A stretch of DNA of 28,087 nt from JACRJW01 sp964359095 (GTDB lineage Bacteria > Patescibacteriota > Patescibacteriia > UBA9934 > GWF2-40-263). The notes under the pieces are model-generated. The model worked only from the letters and a program-made list of their open reading frames with translations. It was not told the DNA's origin and made no database searches. Of the stretch, positions 8,333 through 15,607 are shown one piece after another. Every line of letters begins with the position of its first letter. The first letter of the stretch is position 1. Location of the stretch: NCBI GenBank assembly GCA_964359095.1, contig CAYHRJ010000011.1, forward strand, positions 1 through 28,087, written 5' to 3'. The position numbers and the translations under genes were made by a program.

Positions 8333-8896
8333 ATGTCACGTGTTGGAAAAAAACCTATCATGATTCCGGCAGGAGTCGATGTGAACATTCAAGGACAGAC
8401 GGTAAGCGTCAAAGGTCCCAAAGGGTCACTCACTACTGTTTTGAATACGGCCGTGACCGCGTCACTCACCTCGGGTGAACACGGTCAAGAAGTTGTGTTT
8501 GCCGTCGATCCGGCCTTGGAGACCCACGCAGACACACGCGCCCAGTGGGGAACCGCACGAGCCAATGTGGCAAATCTTGTGAAGGGTGTCACAGAAGGCT
8601 TCGTAAAAAAGCTTGAGGTGAATGGTGTAGGATTTCGCGTGAATGTGGCGGGTCGCGCGCTTGTGTTGAACGTTGGTTTCTCTCACGAGGTAAAGGTTGA
8701 ACTTCCTGACGGCGTTCAGGCAAGTGTTGAGGGAAATGTAATTACGATCACAGGAGCAAACAAACACCTCGTGGGTGAGTTTGCCGACCGCGTCCGCTCT
8801 ATTCGTAAGCCAGAGCCGTACAAAGGGAAAGGCATTAAGTACAGCGATGAAGTTGTTCGTCGAAAAGCAGGTAAGGCCCAAAAGGCAGGAGAATAA
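8333..8896 (+). CDS. rplF: 50S ribosomal protein L6 (uL6)
   Basis: Large-subunit protein near the sarcin-ricin loop. The 187-aa product starts MSRVGKKPIMIPAGVDVNI, has VKGPKGSL, GVTEGFVKKLEVNGVGFR near residues 85-102, and the C-terminal signature RKPEPYKGKGIKYSDEVVRRKAGK (cited in part). Family length; it begins one base after rpsH. Confidence 0.98.
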   Translation: MSRVGKKPIMIPAGVDVNIQGQTVSVKGPKGSLTTVLNTAVTASLTSGEHGQEVVFAVDPALETHADTRAQWGTARANVANLVKGVTEGFVKKLEVNGVGFRVNVAGRALVLNVGFSHEVKVELPDGVQASVEGNVITITGANKHLVGEFADRVRSIRKPEPYKGKGIKYSDEVVRRKAGKAQKAGE

Positions 8897-8897
8897 T

Positions 8898-9254
8898 ATG
8901 ACTGGAGCTACGAAACAAAAACGCAAACACGCAGCTTTGCGCGCCCATCGTACGCGTTCACGAATTCGTGGAACGGCTGATTGTCCACGCCTAACGGTGA
9001 AGCGCAGTTTGAAGCATATCTATGCTCAACTGATAGATGATGAGCGTGGAGTTACGCTTGTTGCTGCCTCGGATGCTTCGGCAAAAGCTTCAGGACTTCC
9101 TGTCGAGATTGCTCGTGCCGTTGGCAAGCAGCTTGGGGAACAGGCAACAGCCAAAGGTATGAAACAAGCAGTGTTTGATCGTGGAGCGTATCGGTATCAT
9201 GGTCGTATTGCGGCTCTAGCTGATGGAGCGCGCGAAGGAGGACTCACATTCTAA
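8898..9254 (+). CDS. rplR: 50S ribosomal protein L18 (uL18)
   Basis: 5S rRNA-binding protein. ATG 8898, one base after the rplF stop, gives 118 aa starting MTGATKQKRKHAALRAHRTRS. The frame is open upstream, but only within rplF. The core shows RLTVKRSLKHIYAQLIDDERG and the ending FDRGAYRYHGRIAALADGARE GGL. An AGGAGA lies 6 nt before the ATG, one of the few Shine-Dalgarno-like sequences in the operon. Confidence 0.96.
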   Translation: MTGATKQKRKHAALRAHRTRSRIRGTADCPRLTVKRSLKHIYAQLIDDERGVTLVAASDASAKASGLPVEIARAVGKQLGEQATAKGMKQAVFDRGAYRYHGRIAALADGAREGGLTF

Positions 9255-9257
9255 TAT

Positions 9258-9908
9258 ATGCCAGACCCAAAATTACCATCAAAACCCGCACGAGGTGGCT
9301 TCGCCCGTGGCCGTTCGGAGGCGCAGGGAGCGCGACGCGGCGGCGACGATGACAAGCGTGGACGTGGAAAAGGACGCGGTGGACGCAAAAACGATGAACG
9401 AGCTCCAAAAGAATTCGAGCAAAAGATTTTAGATTTGGCACGCGTGACGCGTGTGACAGCAGGAGGAAAGCGCATGTCATTCCGTTGCGCTCTTATTATT
9501 GGCGACAAAAAAGGACGTGTGGGACTTGGTGTTGCCAAGGGAGCTGACGTACAGATCGCCATTGAGAAGGCTTACAAGCAGGCGAAAAAAGATGTCCTCA
9601 CCGTTCCCCTTGTTGATCAAACCCTTCCACGCCCTATCCAAGTGAAGTTCGGTTCAGCTATGATTATTTTGAAGCCTGCTCCCGTTGGAACAGGACTCAA
9701 GAGCGGTGGAGCCATGCGCATGGTTCTAGAATTTGCGGGCGTGCCCAATGCGGTTTCTAAAATTGTAAACTCGAGCAATAAAATTAACATCGCCAAAGCA
9801 ACGCTCGAAGCCATTCGACGACTCCAGCATGTGGAGCCACCTGTCCGTAAAAGCCGACACGTTGTTCCTGTAAAACCAGAAGCTGAAATTGTAACGACCA
9901 CTGAATAA
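9258..9908 (+). CDS. rpsE: 30S ribosomal protein S5 (uS5) with RG-rich N-terminal extension
   Basis: Small-subunit protein at the mRNA entry site, involved in decoding accuracy. The core begins near residue 50 (FEQKILDLARVTRVTAGGKR) and continues through GDKKGRVGLGVAKG and the C-terminal VPNAVSKIVNSSNKINIAKAT. The 216-aa length exceeds the usual ~165, through about 48 Arg/Gly-rich residues (ARGGFARGRSEAQGARRGG and similar). The first ATG directly follows rplR, so the extension is probably translated. Confidence 0.96.
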   Translation: MPDPKLPSKPARGGFARGRSEAQGARRGGDDDKRGRGKGRGGRKNDERAPKEFEQKILDLARVTRVTAGGKRMSFRCALIIGDKKGRVGLGVAKGADVQIAIEKAYKQAKKDVLTVPLVDQTLPRPIQVKFGSAMIILKPAPVGTGLKSGGAMRMVLEFAGVPNAVSKIVNSSNKINIAKATLEAIRRLQHVEPPVRKSRHVVPVKPEAEIVTTTE

Positions 9909-9912
9909 CTCT

Positions 9913-10353
9913 ATGACCCTTTCTCTCCACACCCTGCGCCCACAAAAAGGTTCGACGAAATCCAAGAAGCGCGTTGGACGTGGTTTAGGTTCGACCGGAA
10001 CGTACTCAGGTCGCGGAGTGAAAGGACAGAGCGCTCGTTCAGGTGTTTCTGGTCTCAAACTTCAGGGTCTGCGTCACATGATGCTTTCGATGCCAAAATC
10101 GCGTGGATTCAAAAGTGGATACGAAAAGGCACAAGCCGTGAACGTGGATGATCTTTCCAAGACCTTTAAAACAGGAACAAAAGTTACACCAAAGATGCTC
10201 GAAAAAGTAGGATTGATTGGGTCGGCAAGCGTGCCAGTCAAAATCTTGGGTGACGGCGCGATCGCGATCGCGATTATCCTTTCAGGTTGTCGCGTCTCAG
10301 GAACAGCGAAACAAAAAATTGAGGCAGCCGGTGGCACGATCGTTCGTAAATAA
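9913..10353 (+). CDS. rplO: 50S ribosomal protein L15 (uL15)
   Basis: Late-assembly large-subunit protein. The 146-aa product shows LHTLRPQKGSTKSKKRVGRG, GTYSGRGVKGQSARSG and the ending KILGDGAIAIAIILSGCRVSGTAKQKIEAAGG (cited in part). It follows rpsE by only 4 nt, so rpmD (uL30), which normally lies between them, is absent. Confidence 0.97.
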   Translation: MTLSLHTLRPQKGSTKSKKRVGRGLGSTGTYSGRGVKGQSARSGVSGLKLQGLRHMMLSMPKSRGFKSGYEKAQAVNVDDLSKTFKTGTKVTPKMLEKVGLIGSASVPVKILGDGAIAIAIILSGCRVSGTAKQKIEAAGGTIVRK

Positions 10354-10361
10354 CCAACCGT

Positions 10362-11624
10362 ATGAACACGCTCCTTCGCATTTGGAAAACAAAAGAAGTC
10401 CGCAACAGTCTTCTTTTTATTTTAGTGATGTTGGTTATTTTTCGTCTGACCGCGCACATTCCTGTTCCTGGCATCGACGCCTTGGCACTTGCAAACATTT
10501 TTCAGGGAAACCAATTTTTTGGACTCCTAAACATTTTTTCCGGTGGAACGCTCGATAATTTTTCTGTCGTGGCCATGGGAGTCATGCCCTATATCACCGC
10601 TTCAATTATTTTTCAGTTGCTCGGTATGATCCTCCCTGCGGTTGAGGAAATGCAAAAAGAAGAACAAGGACGACAAAAAATAAACCAGTGGACGCGTTTT
10701 GCTACTGTTCCTCTTTCGATCATTCAAGGGTATGGACTTATTCTGCTGCTTTCTCAGCAAGGACAGGTTTTTACCAATACAGGACTTACGACGATGGTTT
10801 TTGCGATCACAAGCATGACGGCTGGGACCATTTTTCTGATGTGGCTCGGTGAATTGATTTCTGAAAAAAATATTGGCAACGGCATTTCGGTCATGATTCT
10901 TGCTGGAATTTTGGCAGGTTTGCCAACGACCCTCGGTCAGTCGATTGCTGTTTTTGATCGCTCACAACTCATCACGCTCATCCTCTTTGTCGTGGCAACG
11001 ATCGTTACTGTGGTGTCCATTGTGATCATGCACGAAGCTCAGCGGAACATTCCGGTTCAGTACGCACGCCAGATGCACGGCGCTCGGATTTCAGGCGCGG
11101 TGAGCTCTCACATTCCATTGCGTCTCAACATGAGCGGTGTGATCCCAATTATTTTTGCGATCTCGATCGTGTTGTTTCCAACGGTTCTTGCGCAGTTTTT
11201 TCTGAACGCAAAAACTGAATTTTTTCGCACGGCCGCCAACTGGACGCTCCAAGTTTTTCAAAATCAACTCGTCTACGGTGTGATTTATTTTGTGCTCGTG
11301 TTCTTCTTCTGTTATTTTTATACAGCGGTGATTTTCCATCCTGATCGTGTGGCCGAGAACATCCAAAAGCAAGGCGGGTTCATTCCAGGCATTCGTCCCG
11401 GCAAACAGACAGCTGAGTATCTTGGATGGATTGTGAACCGCATTTTGCTCGTTGGCGCTACGTTTCTTTCTGTGGTCGCTGTTCTCCCTCTCGTGATCCA
11501 ACAACTCACAGGAAACGCCGCTCTCTCCCTTGGGGGAACATCGATTCTCATTACTGTCGCTGTAATCGTTGAGAGTGTGAAACAGATTCAGGCGCAACTC
11601 AGCATGAGAGAATACGAGGTTTAA
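10362..11624 (+). CDS. secY: Preprotein translocase subunit SecY
   Basis: Pore-forming subunit of the SecYEG channel in the cytoplasmic membrane. The 420-aa product has about ten hydrophobic segments, beginning with residues 15-32. It shows the plug-region pattern RLTAHIPVPGID, GVMPYITASIIFQLL and MLILAGILAG-like helices. The cytosolic loops carry RHIPVQYA-type (NIPVQYARQM) and HPDRVAENIQKQGGFIPGIRPG. It is the last gene before a clear terminator. Confidence 0.98.
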   Translation: MNTLLRIWKTKEVRNSLLFILVMLVIFRLTAHIPVPGIDALALANIFQGNQFFGLLNIFSGGTLDNFSVVAMGVMPYITASIIFQLLGMILPAVEEMQKEEQGRQKINQWTRFATVPLSIIQGYGLILLLSQQGQVFTNTGLTTMVFAITSMTAGTIFLMWLGELISEKNIGNGISVMILAGILAGLPTTLGQSIAVFDRSQLITLILFVVATIVTVVSIVIMHEAQRNIPVQYARQMHGARISGAVSSHIPLRLNMSGVIPIIFAISIVLFPTVLAQFFLNAKTEFFRTAANWTLQVFQNQLVYGVIYFVLVFFFCYFYTAVIFHPDRVAENIQKQGGFIPGIRPGKQTAEYLGWIVNRILLVGATFLSVVAVLPLVIQQLTGNAALSLGGTSILITVAVIVESVKQIQAQLSMREYEV

Positions 11625-11628
11625 AAAG

Positions 11629-11658
11629 ACTGCCCCTAGCGGGCAGTTTTTTGTTTTG
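11629..11658 (+). terminator. Rho-independent terminator after secY
   Basis: ACTGCCC (11629-11635) pairs perfectly with GGGCAGT (11641-11647) over a 5-nt loop, followed directly by TTTTTTGTTTT. It ends the ribosomal operon and implies a separate start for adk. Confidence 0.92.
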
Positions 11659-11659
11659 C

Positions 11660-11665
11660 TAGACT
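11660..11665 (+). promoter_or_regulatory. Possible -10 box for adk
   Basis: TAGACT lies 8 nt before the adk ATG, the same distance as the -10 boxes upstream of the island ATPases. No good -35 is seen. If used, the adk mRNA would be leaderless. This is a weak call from spacing and from the need for a promoter after the terminator. Confidence 0.35.
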
Positions 11666-11673
11666 GAGCGGGT

Positions 11674-12288
11674 ATGGCATACAAGATATTGCTCATGGGT
11701 CCACAAGGTTCGGGAAAGGGAACACAGGCAGAACGTTTAGCGGCTCATCTTGGTATTCAAGCGTTTAGCATGGGTCAGCTTCTTCGAGATGAAATTGCAA
11801 CAGAGAGTGATTTAGGAAAAAAGTTTGATGCGATTTTGAGGCGAGGTGATTTAGTTTCTGATGAAGACGCTGCCACAATGCTGAAGTTCAGACTTCAGAA
11901 ACCAGATGCGCAGGATGGCTATATTCTCGACGGCTATCCGCGCAACCTCTCGCAGTGGAACGCGTTTGATTTTGATACTCCGACGCACGTCATCGTCATC
12001 GACGTCCCGCGCGATGAATCTTTGAAACGCCTTGGTGGTCGACTCACCTGTCGATCCTGCAACAAGGTTGGATCTATGGCTGATGGGATCAAACCAGGTG
12101 ACCGATGTGTGTGTGCAGGAGAATGGTATCAGAGAAGCGACGACATGCCGGAAGCGATCGCACGACGCCTTGAGATTTACGAACATGACACGCAGCCAGT
12201 GATTGAAAAATATGGCGTGCTGGTGAAGCATGTCGATGGTGTTGGTACGGTGGAAGAAGTTGCAGACCGCATTAAATCAGCATTGTAG
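11674..12288 (+). CDS. adk: Adenylate kinase
   Basis: Cytosolic enzyme that interconverts ATP + AMP and 2 ADP. The 204-aa product has the P-loop GPQGSGKGT (residues 9-17), the AMP-site stretch LDGYPRN (85-91), and a LID domain holding four cysteines (C126, C129, C145, C147), so a zinc-type LID is likely. Placement between secY and map is the classic order. A terminator lies upstream and map follows after 3 nt. Confidence 0.97.
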   Translation: MAYKILLMGPQGSGKGTQAERLAAHLGIQAFSMGQLLRDEIATESDLGKKFDAILRRGDLVSDEDAATMLKFRLQKPDAQDGYILDGYPRNLSQWNAFDFDTPTHVIVIDVPRDESLKRLGGRLTCRSCNKVGSMADGIKPGDRCVCAGEWYQRSDDMPEAIARRLEIYEHDTQPVIEKYGVLVKHVDGVGTVEEVADRIKSAL

Positions 12289-12291
12289 ATT

Positions 12292-13071
12292 ATGTCACTC
12301 ATAAAATCACAAGACGAAATAGAAAAGATGCGACGTGGTGGACATCTGCTTTCGCGAGCACTCAAGGCGGCCGTGGATGCTGTGGCTCCTGGCATCATGT
12401 TGAAAGAACTGGACACCATTGCTGAGCGTGTGATTCGTGATGGCGGCGGCGAACCATCGTTTAAAGGCTATCAATCCAAACCGTCTGACGCTCCATTTCC
12501 AAGCGCCCTGTGTGTGTCTGTGAATGAGGAAATCGTGCACGGTTCTGGGAATCGTGATCACAAACTTCAGGAAGGCGACATCGTGGGACTGGACATTGGT
12601 TGCTGGTTTGAAGGATTGTGTACAGATATGGCCGTCACGGTTCCTGTAGGAGCGATCAGCGAGGAGGCGCGCAAGCTTATCGAAGTGACGAAGGCATCTC
12701 TCATGGAGGGAGTTGCTGCTGCTAAGATTGGCGGGACGATCAAAGACATCAGCACGGCGGTCGAAAATTTTGTGAAGCCGCATGGCTACGGCATTGTCCG
12801 TGCACTCGTGGGTCACGGCGTAGGCCACAAGGTTCACGAGGAACCTCATGTTCCAAATTTTGTGTCCGATCGTTACCCGCGTGTCCTGATCGAAGACGGC
12901 ATGTGTCTTGCTCTTGAACCGATGCTCGGGATGGGCGGCGATCATCGTGTGGAAACCGCAAAAGATGGTTGGAGTATCATCTTGGCAGACGGCTCGCTTG
13001 GCGCGCATTTTGAGGTGACGATTGCGGTGACGAAAAAGGGAACCGAAATTTTGACGCCGCTACCTGTTTAG
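12292..13071 (+). CDS. map: Methionine aminopeptidase, type I
   Basis: Removes the initiator methionine from nascent proteins using two metal ions. In this 259-aa protein the five metal ligands can be assigned as D101 (GLDIG), D112 (CTDMAVT), H175 (GHGVGH), E209 (ALEPM) and E241 (HFEVT). H83 (IVHGSG) fits the conserved substrate-site histidine. It is co-directional with adk. The accessory island starts right after its stop. Confidence 0.97.
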   Translation: MSLIKSQDEIEKMRRGGHLLSRALKAAVDAVAPGIMLKELDTIAERVIRDGGGEPSFKGYQSKPSDAPFPSALCVSVNEEIVHGSGNRDHKLQEGDIVGLDIGCWFEGLCTDMAVTVPVGAISEEARKLIEVTKASLMEGVAAAKIGGTIKDISTAVENFVKPHGYGIVRALVGHGVGHKVHEEPHVPNFVSDRYPRVLIEDGMCLALEPMLGMGGDHRVETAKDGWSIILADGSLGAHFEVTIAVTKKGTEILTPLPV

Positions 13072-13149
13072 TGGTTTCTGTTCGTCGATCGCAAAGGGTG
13101 AAATTAGGAGACACGTTTTTTAGCTCAAGTTAGGTCTATCTTTGCTTAT

Positions 13150-13185
13150 AACGACAAGTTGCTCTTTTACTAGCAATTTGTTATT
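13150..13185 (+). repeat. Imperfect inverted repeat over the first ATPase promoter
   Basis: AACGACAAGTTGCT (13150-13163) and AGCAATTTGTTATT (13172-13185) are inverted copies matching at 11 of 14 positions, with an 8-nt spacer. The repeat overlaps the proposed promoter, so it could be an operator. Between 13072 and 13149 I see nothing else; there is no clear terminator for map. Confidence 0.45.
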
Positions 13186-13187
13186 CT
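13159..13187 (+). promoter_or_regulatory. Promoter of the first DUF4143 ATPase
   Basis: TTGCTC (13159-13164), a 17-nt spacer and TATTCT (13182-13187) are followed by 9 nt and the ATG at 13197. The -35 is weak and the -10 moderate. The spacing puts the RNA start at or next to the start codon, so the transcript would be leaderless. Confidence 0.5.
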
Positions 13188-13196
13188 TGCTTGTGT

Positions 13197-14336
13197 ATGA
13201 AATTTAAACGATCTATTGAGCCAAAAATCACAGGACTTCTCTTCAAGGGGAAGATGATTATCATTCTTGGGCCGAGACAATCAGGAAAAACGACTCTTTC
13301 AAAAGATTTAGTGTCTATCTACGGGCAAGACGGCGCGTATTTTGATTGCCAGCTTGCAGAGGTACGTCGTCACTTTGTCATAGGTGAACCGAAACTTCTT
13401 CTAGAGCTCATCGGTGAAAAAAAGATTGTCGTATTTGACGAAGCGCAGACCGTACACGACATCGGATCTGTTCTGAAGGTTTTTCACGATACGTATCCAA
13501 AAATCCAGATCATTGCAACGGGATCATCCTCCTTTGATCTTGCAAATAAGATCCAGGAGCCCATGACTGGGCGTTTTTTTGAGTTTGTCTTGTTCCCATT
13601 ATCTGTTCGTGAGATATCCGAGTCCATCCCTATCGTAGAATCGTCGTTGCACGACTTGATGTTGTACGGATGCTATCCTGCAGTGGTGGCCGCACAGACG
13701 CGAGACGAGAAACTGCGTCTGATCCGTGGTATCGCCACCAACTACTTGTACAAGGACGTTTTCGTATTCGAGGCGATTCGCAATCCAAAAGCATTTGAGG
13801 ATTTAGTGCGAGCGCTTGCTCTACAGGTTGGCTCGCTCGTGTCCGTGAATGAACTTTCCCAAACACTTAGCATCACGCGTACGACCGTTAACCGATATCT
13901 TCGTCTATTGGAACAGTCATTCGTCATTCAAATCATTCAAGGGTTCTCCCGCAATCCAAGAACAGAGCTGAAAAAAGCGTTCAAGGTCTATTTTCTCGAT
14001 GTGGGGGTCCGAAATGTTTTGGTGGATATTCTCACTCCGATGGACGACCGTGCAGACCGCGGCGTGATCTTTGAGAATTTTTTTGTCAGTGAGCGCATGA
14101 AAGCGGGAGCGGCAGAGCCCGTCCCTGCTGATATTCGATTTTGGCGATCCCGCGCAGGTGGTGAGATTGATGTGATCGAGCAAAACGGCAGTCGATTGAC
14201 AGCGACCGAGTGTAAATGGTCATCCCAGCACGTTTCATTCGATGCGTTCCTCAAATCCTATCCACAGGCCACTGTGTCAGTCGTGACACCCAATGATTTT
14301 TTCTCGAAAGCGCATTTAACAAAACGCGATGTTTGA
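13197..14336 (+). CDS. AAA_14/DUF4143-family ATPase, copy 1
   Basis: A 379-aa ATPase of the archaeal-type AAA_14 plus DUF4143 architecture. It has Walker A GPRQSGKT (25-32), Walker B KKIVVFDEAQ (about 80-89) and a sensor-like IIATGSSSFDL. A winged-helix-like middle (SVNELSQTLSITRTTVNRYLRLLE) is followed by a C-terminal GGEIDVI...ATECKWS stretch that fits the PD-(D/E)xK nuclease-like fold known in DUF4143. The ATG at 13197 is preferred over TTG 13191, for its T at -1 and its promoter distance. The cellular role of the family is poorly known. It resembles the ATPase at 18732 more than the one at 14369. Confidence 0.9.
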   Translation: MKFKRSIEPKITGLLFKGKMIIILGPRQSGKTTLSKDLVSIYGQDGAYFDCQLAEVRRHFVIGEPKLLLELIGEKKIVVFDEAQTVHDIGSVLKVFHDTYPKIQIIATGSSSFDLANKIQEPMTGRFFEFVLFPLSVREISESIPIVESSLHDLMLYGCYPAVVAAQTRDEKLRLIRGIATNYLYKDVFVFEAIRNPKAFEDLVRALALQVGSLVSVNELSQTLSITRTTVNRYLRLLEQSFVIQIIQGFSRNPRTELKKAFKVYFLDVGVRNVLVDILTPMDDRADRGVIFENFFVSERMKAGAAEPVPADIRFWRSRAGGEIDVIEQNGSRLTATECKWSSQHVSFDAFLKSYPQATVSVVTPNDFFSKAHLTKRDV

Positions 14337-14361
14337 CGGATTAGTTTTTTGAAAGTAAAAT
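14333..14361 (+). promoter_or_regulatory. Leaderless promoter of the second DUF4143 ATPase
   Basis: TTGACG (14333-14338), exactly 17 nt, TAAAAT (14356-14361), then 7 nt to the ATG at 14369. Both boxes are near consensus. The -35 overlaps the stop codon of the preceding gene. Transcription should begin at or next to the A of the ATG. Confidence 0.75.
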
Positions 14362-14368
14362 AGCGGAT

Positions 14369-15595
14369 ATGTACATCAATCGCTATATCGAAGCTACGAT
14401 CGAAGAAATGACAACTCATTTTAAGGTTCTGTATGTAAGTGGACCTCGACAAGTCGGCAAAACAACCGTTTTACAAAGACTCGCAAAACAAAGGGGAATG
14501 GATTACGTCTCGTTAGATGATTTGCGTTTCAGAGCACTCGCACAGAAGGATCCACTTTTATTTTTGGAGAATCATCCACCACCTTTGTTCATTGACGAAG
14601 TCCAGTATGCACCCGACCTTTTTTCTTCGATCAAACTCATCGTTGATCGAAGTCAAAAGAATGGTCAATATTGGATTACGGGCTCACAACATCTGGCTCT
14701 CATGAAAGGTTTGAAGGAGTCACTTGCAGGGCGTGTAGGGGTCATCGAGCTTCTAGGATTATCTCATGCTGAAGAAACAGGATTGAAAAGACACGTGAAA
14801 CCATTTTTACCAAACGTTCCAGCCGTCTTAAAAAAAAGCTCCCCTCGGGTTACATCGGCGTCTGTGTTTCAAAGAATATTTCGAGGAAGTTTTCCAGCCG
14901 TTATCACCGACCGTACAATGCCTCTTGAACGATTTTACGGTTCGTATGTCCAAACCTATCTCGATCGCGATGTCCGGGGGTTCTTTGGCATTGAAAAAAT
15001 GTCTTTGTTTCAAAATTTTCTTGGGCTCGTTGCCGCGAGAACAGGTCAGATCTTAAATATCAGCCAGCTTGCGCGAGATGCAAGCGTTTCTGTGCATGCC
15101 GCCAAGAGTTGGATCTCCATTTTAGAGACCAGTGGACTCGTGTACCTCTTGCGCCCTTTTTTTTCAAATATTTCTAAGCGACTCATCAAAGCCCCAAAAC
15201 TTTATATGCTTGATACAGGACTCGCTTCGTATCTCACCCGTTGGCCAGATGCCGTGACCTTGCAACACGGATCTATGGCTGGAGCGATGTTTGAGACGTA
15301 TGTCGTGAGTGAGATTGTGAAGAGCTCCGTGTTTCGCGGCTTAGAACCTTCATTATTTTTTTTCAGAACGCGCGAAGGGACAGAAATTGATTTCCTTATT
15401 CAGCAAGGCGATAAATACTCACCCATTGAGGTAAAGATGACCGCAGCGCCAGGCGTTGATGATATACGCAATGTGATAAAGTTTGAACAGGAAATACCAG
15501 GTCGTTTACTGCCTGGCGCGGTTATTTCGCTGACAGATCGATCATACCCACTTTCTCGTACGATGAACGCCTTACCCGTTTCCATCATTGAGTAA
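14369..15595 (+). CDS. AAA_14/DUF4143-family ATPase, copy 2
   Basis: A 408-aa ATPase with Walker A GPRQVGKT (25-32) and Walker B PLFIDEVQ (about 71-78). It has ITGSQHLALMKGLKESLAGR, which is typical of the widespread DUF4143 branch, and a winged-helix-like ISQLARDASVSVHAAKSWISILE. The C-terminal TEIDFLIQQ...IEVKMT segment has the spacing of a PD-(D/E)xK core. It belongs to a different subfamily from the ATPases at 13197 and 18732. It is followed 12 nt later by the first MoxR-type gene, so co-transcription is likely. Function unknown; coupling to the MoxR protein is inferred from the repeated ATPase-MoxR order. Confidence 0.9.
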   Translation: MYINRYIEATIEEMTTHFKVLYVSGPRQVGKTTVLQRLAKQRGMDYVSLDDLRFRALAQKDPLLFLENHPPPLFIDEVQYAPDLFSSIKLIVDRSQKNGQYWITGSQHLALMKGLKESLAGRVGVIELLGLSHAEETGLKRHVKPFLPNVPAVLKKSSPRVTSASVFQRIFRGSFPAVITDRTMPLERFYGSYVQTYLDRDVRGFFGIEKMSLFQNFLGLVAARTGQILNISQLARDASVSVHAAKSWISILETSGLVYLLRPFFSNISKRLIKAPKLYMLDTGLASYLTRWPDAVTLQHGSMAGAMFETYVVSEIVKSSVFRGLEPSLFFFRTREGTEIDFLIQQGDKYSPIEVKMTAAPGVDDIRNVIKFEQEIPGRLLPGAVISLTDRSYPLSRTMNALPVSIIE

Positions 15596-15607
15596 TAGTC
15601 TGTACCT

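Noticed and set aside
12307..13008. 233-codon open frame on the minus strand opposite map
   Set aside because: Fully covered by map, which has all metal-ligand motifs; the minus-strand translation shows no domain and no start signal.
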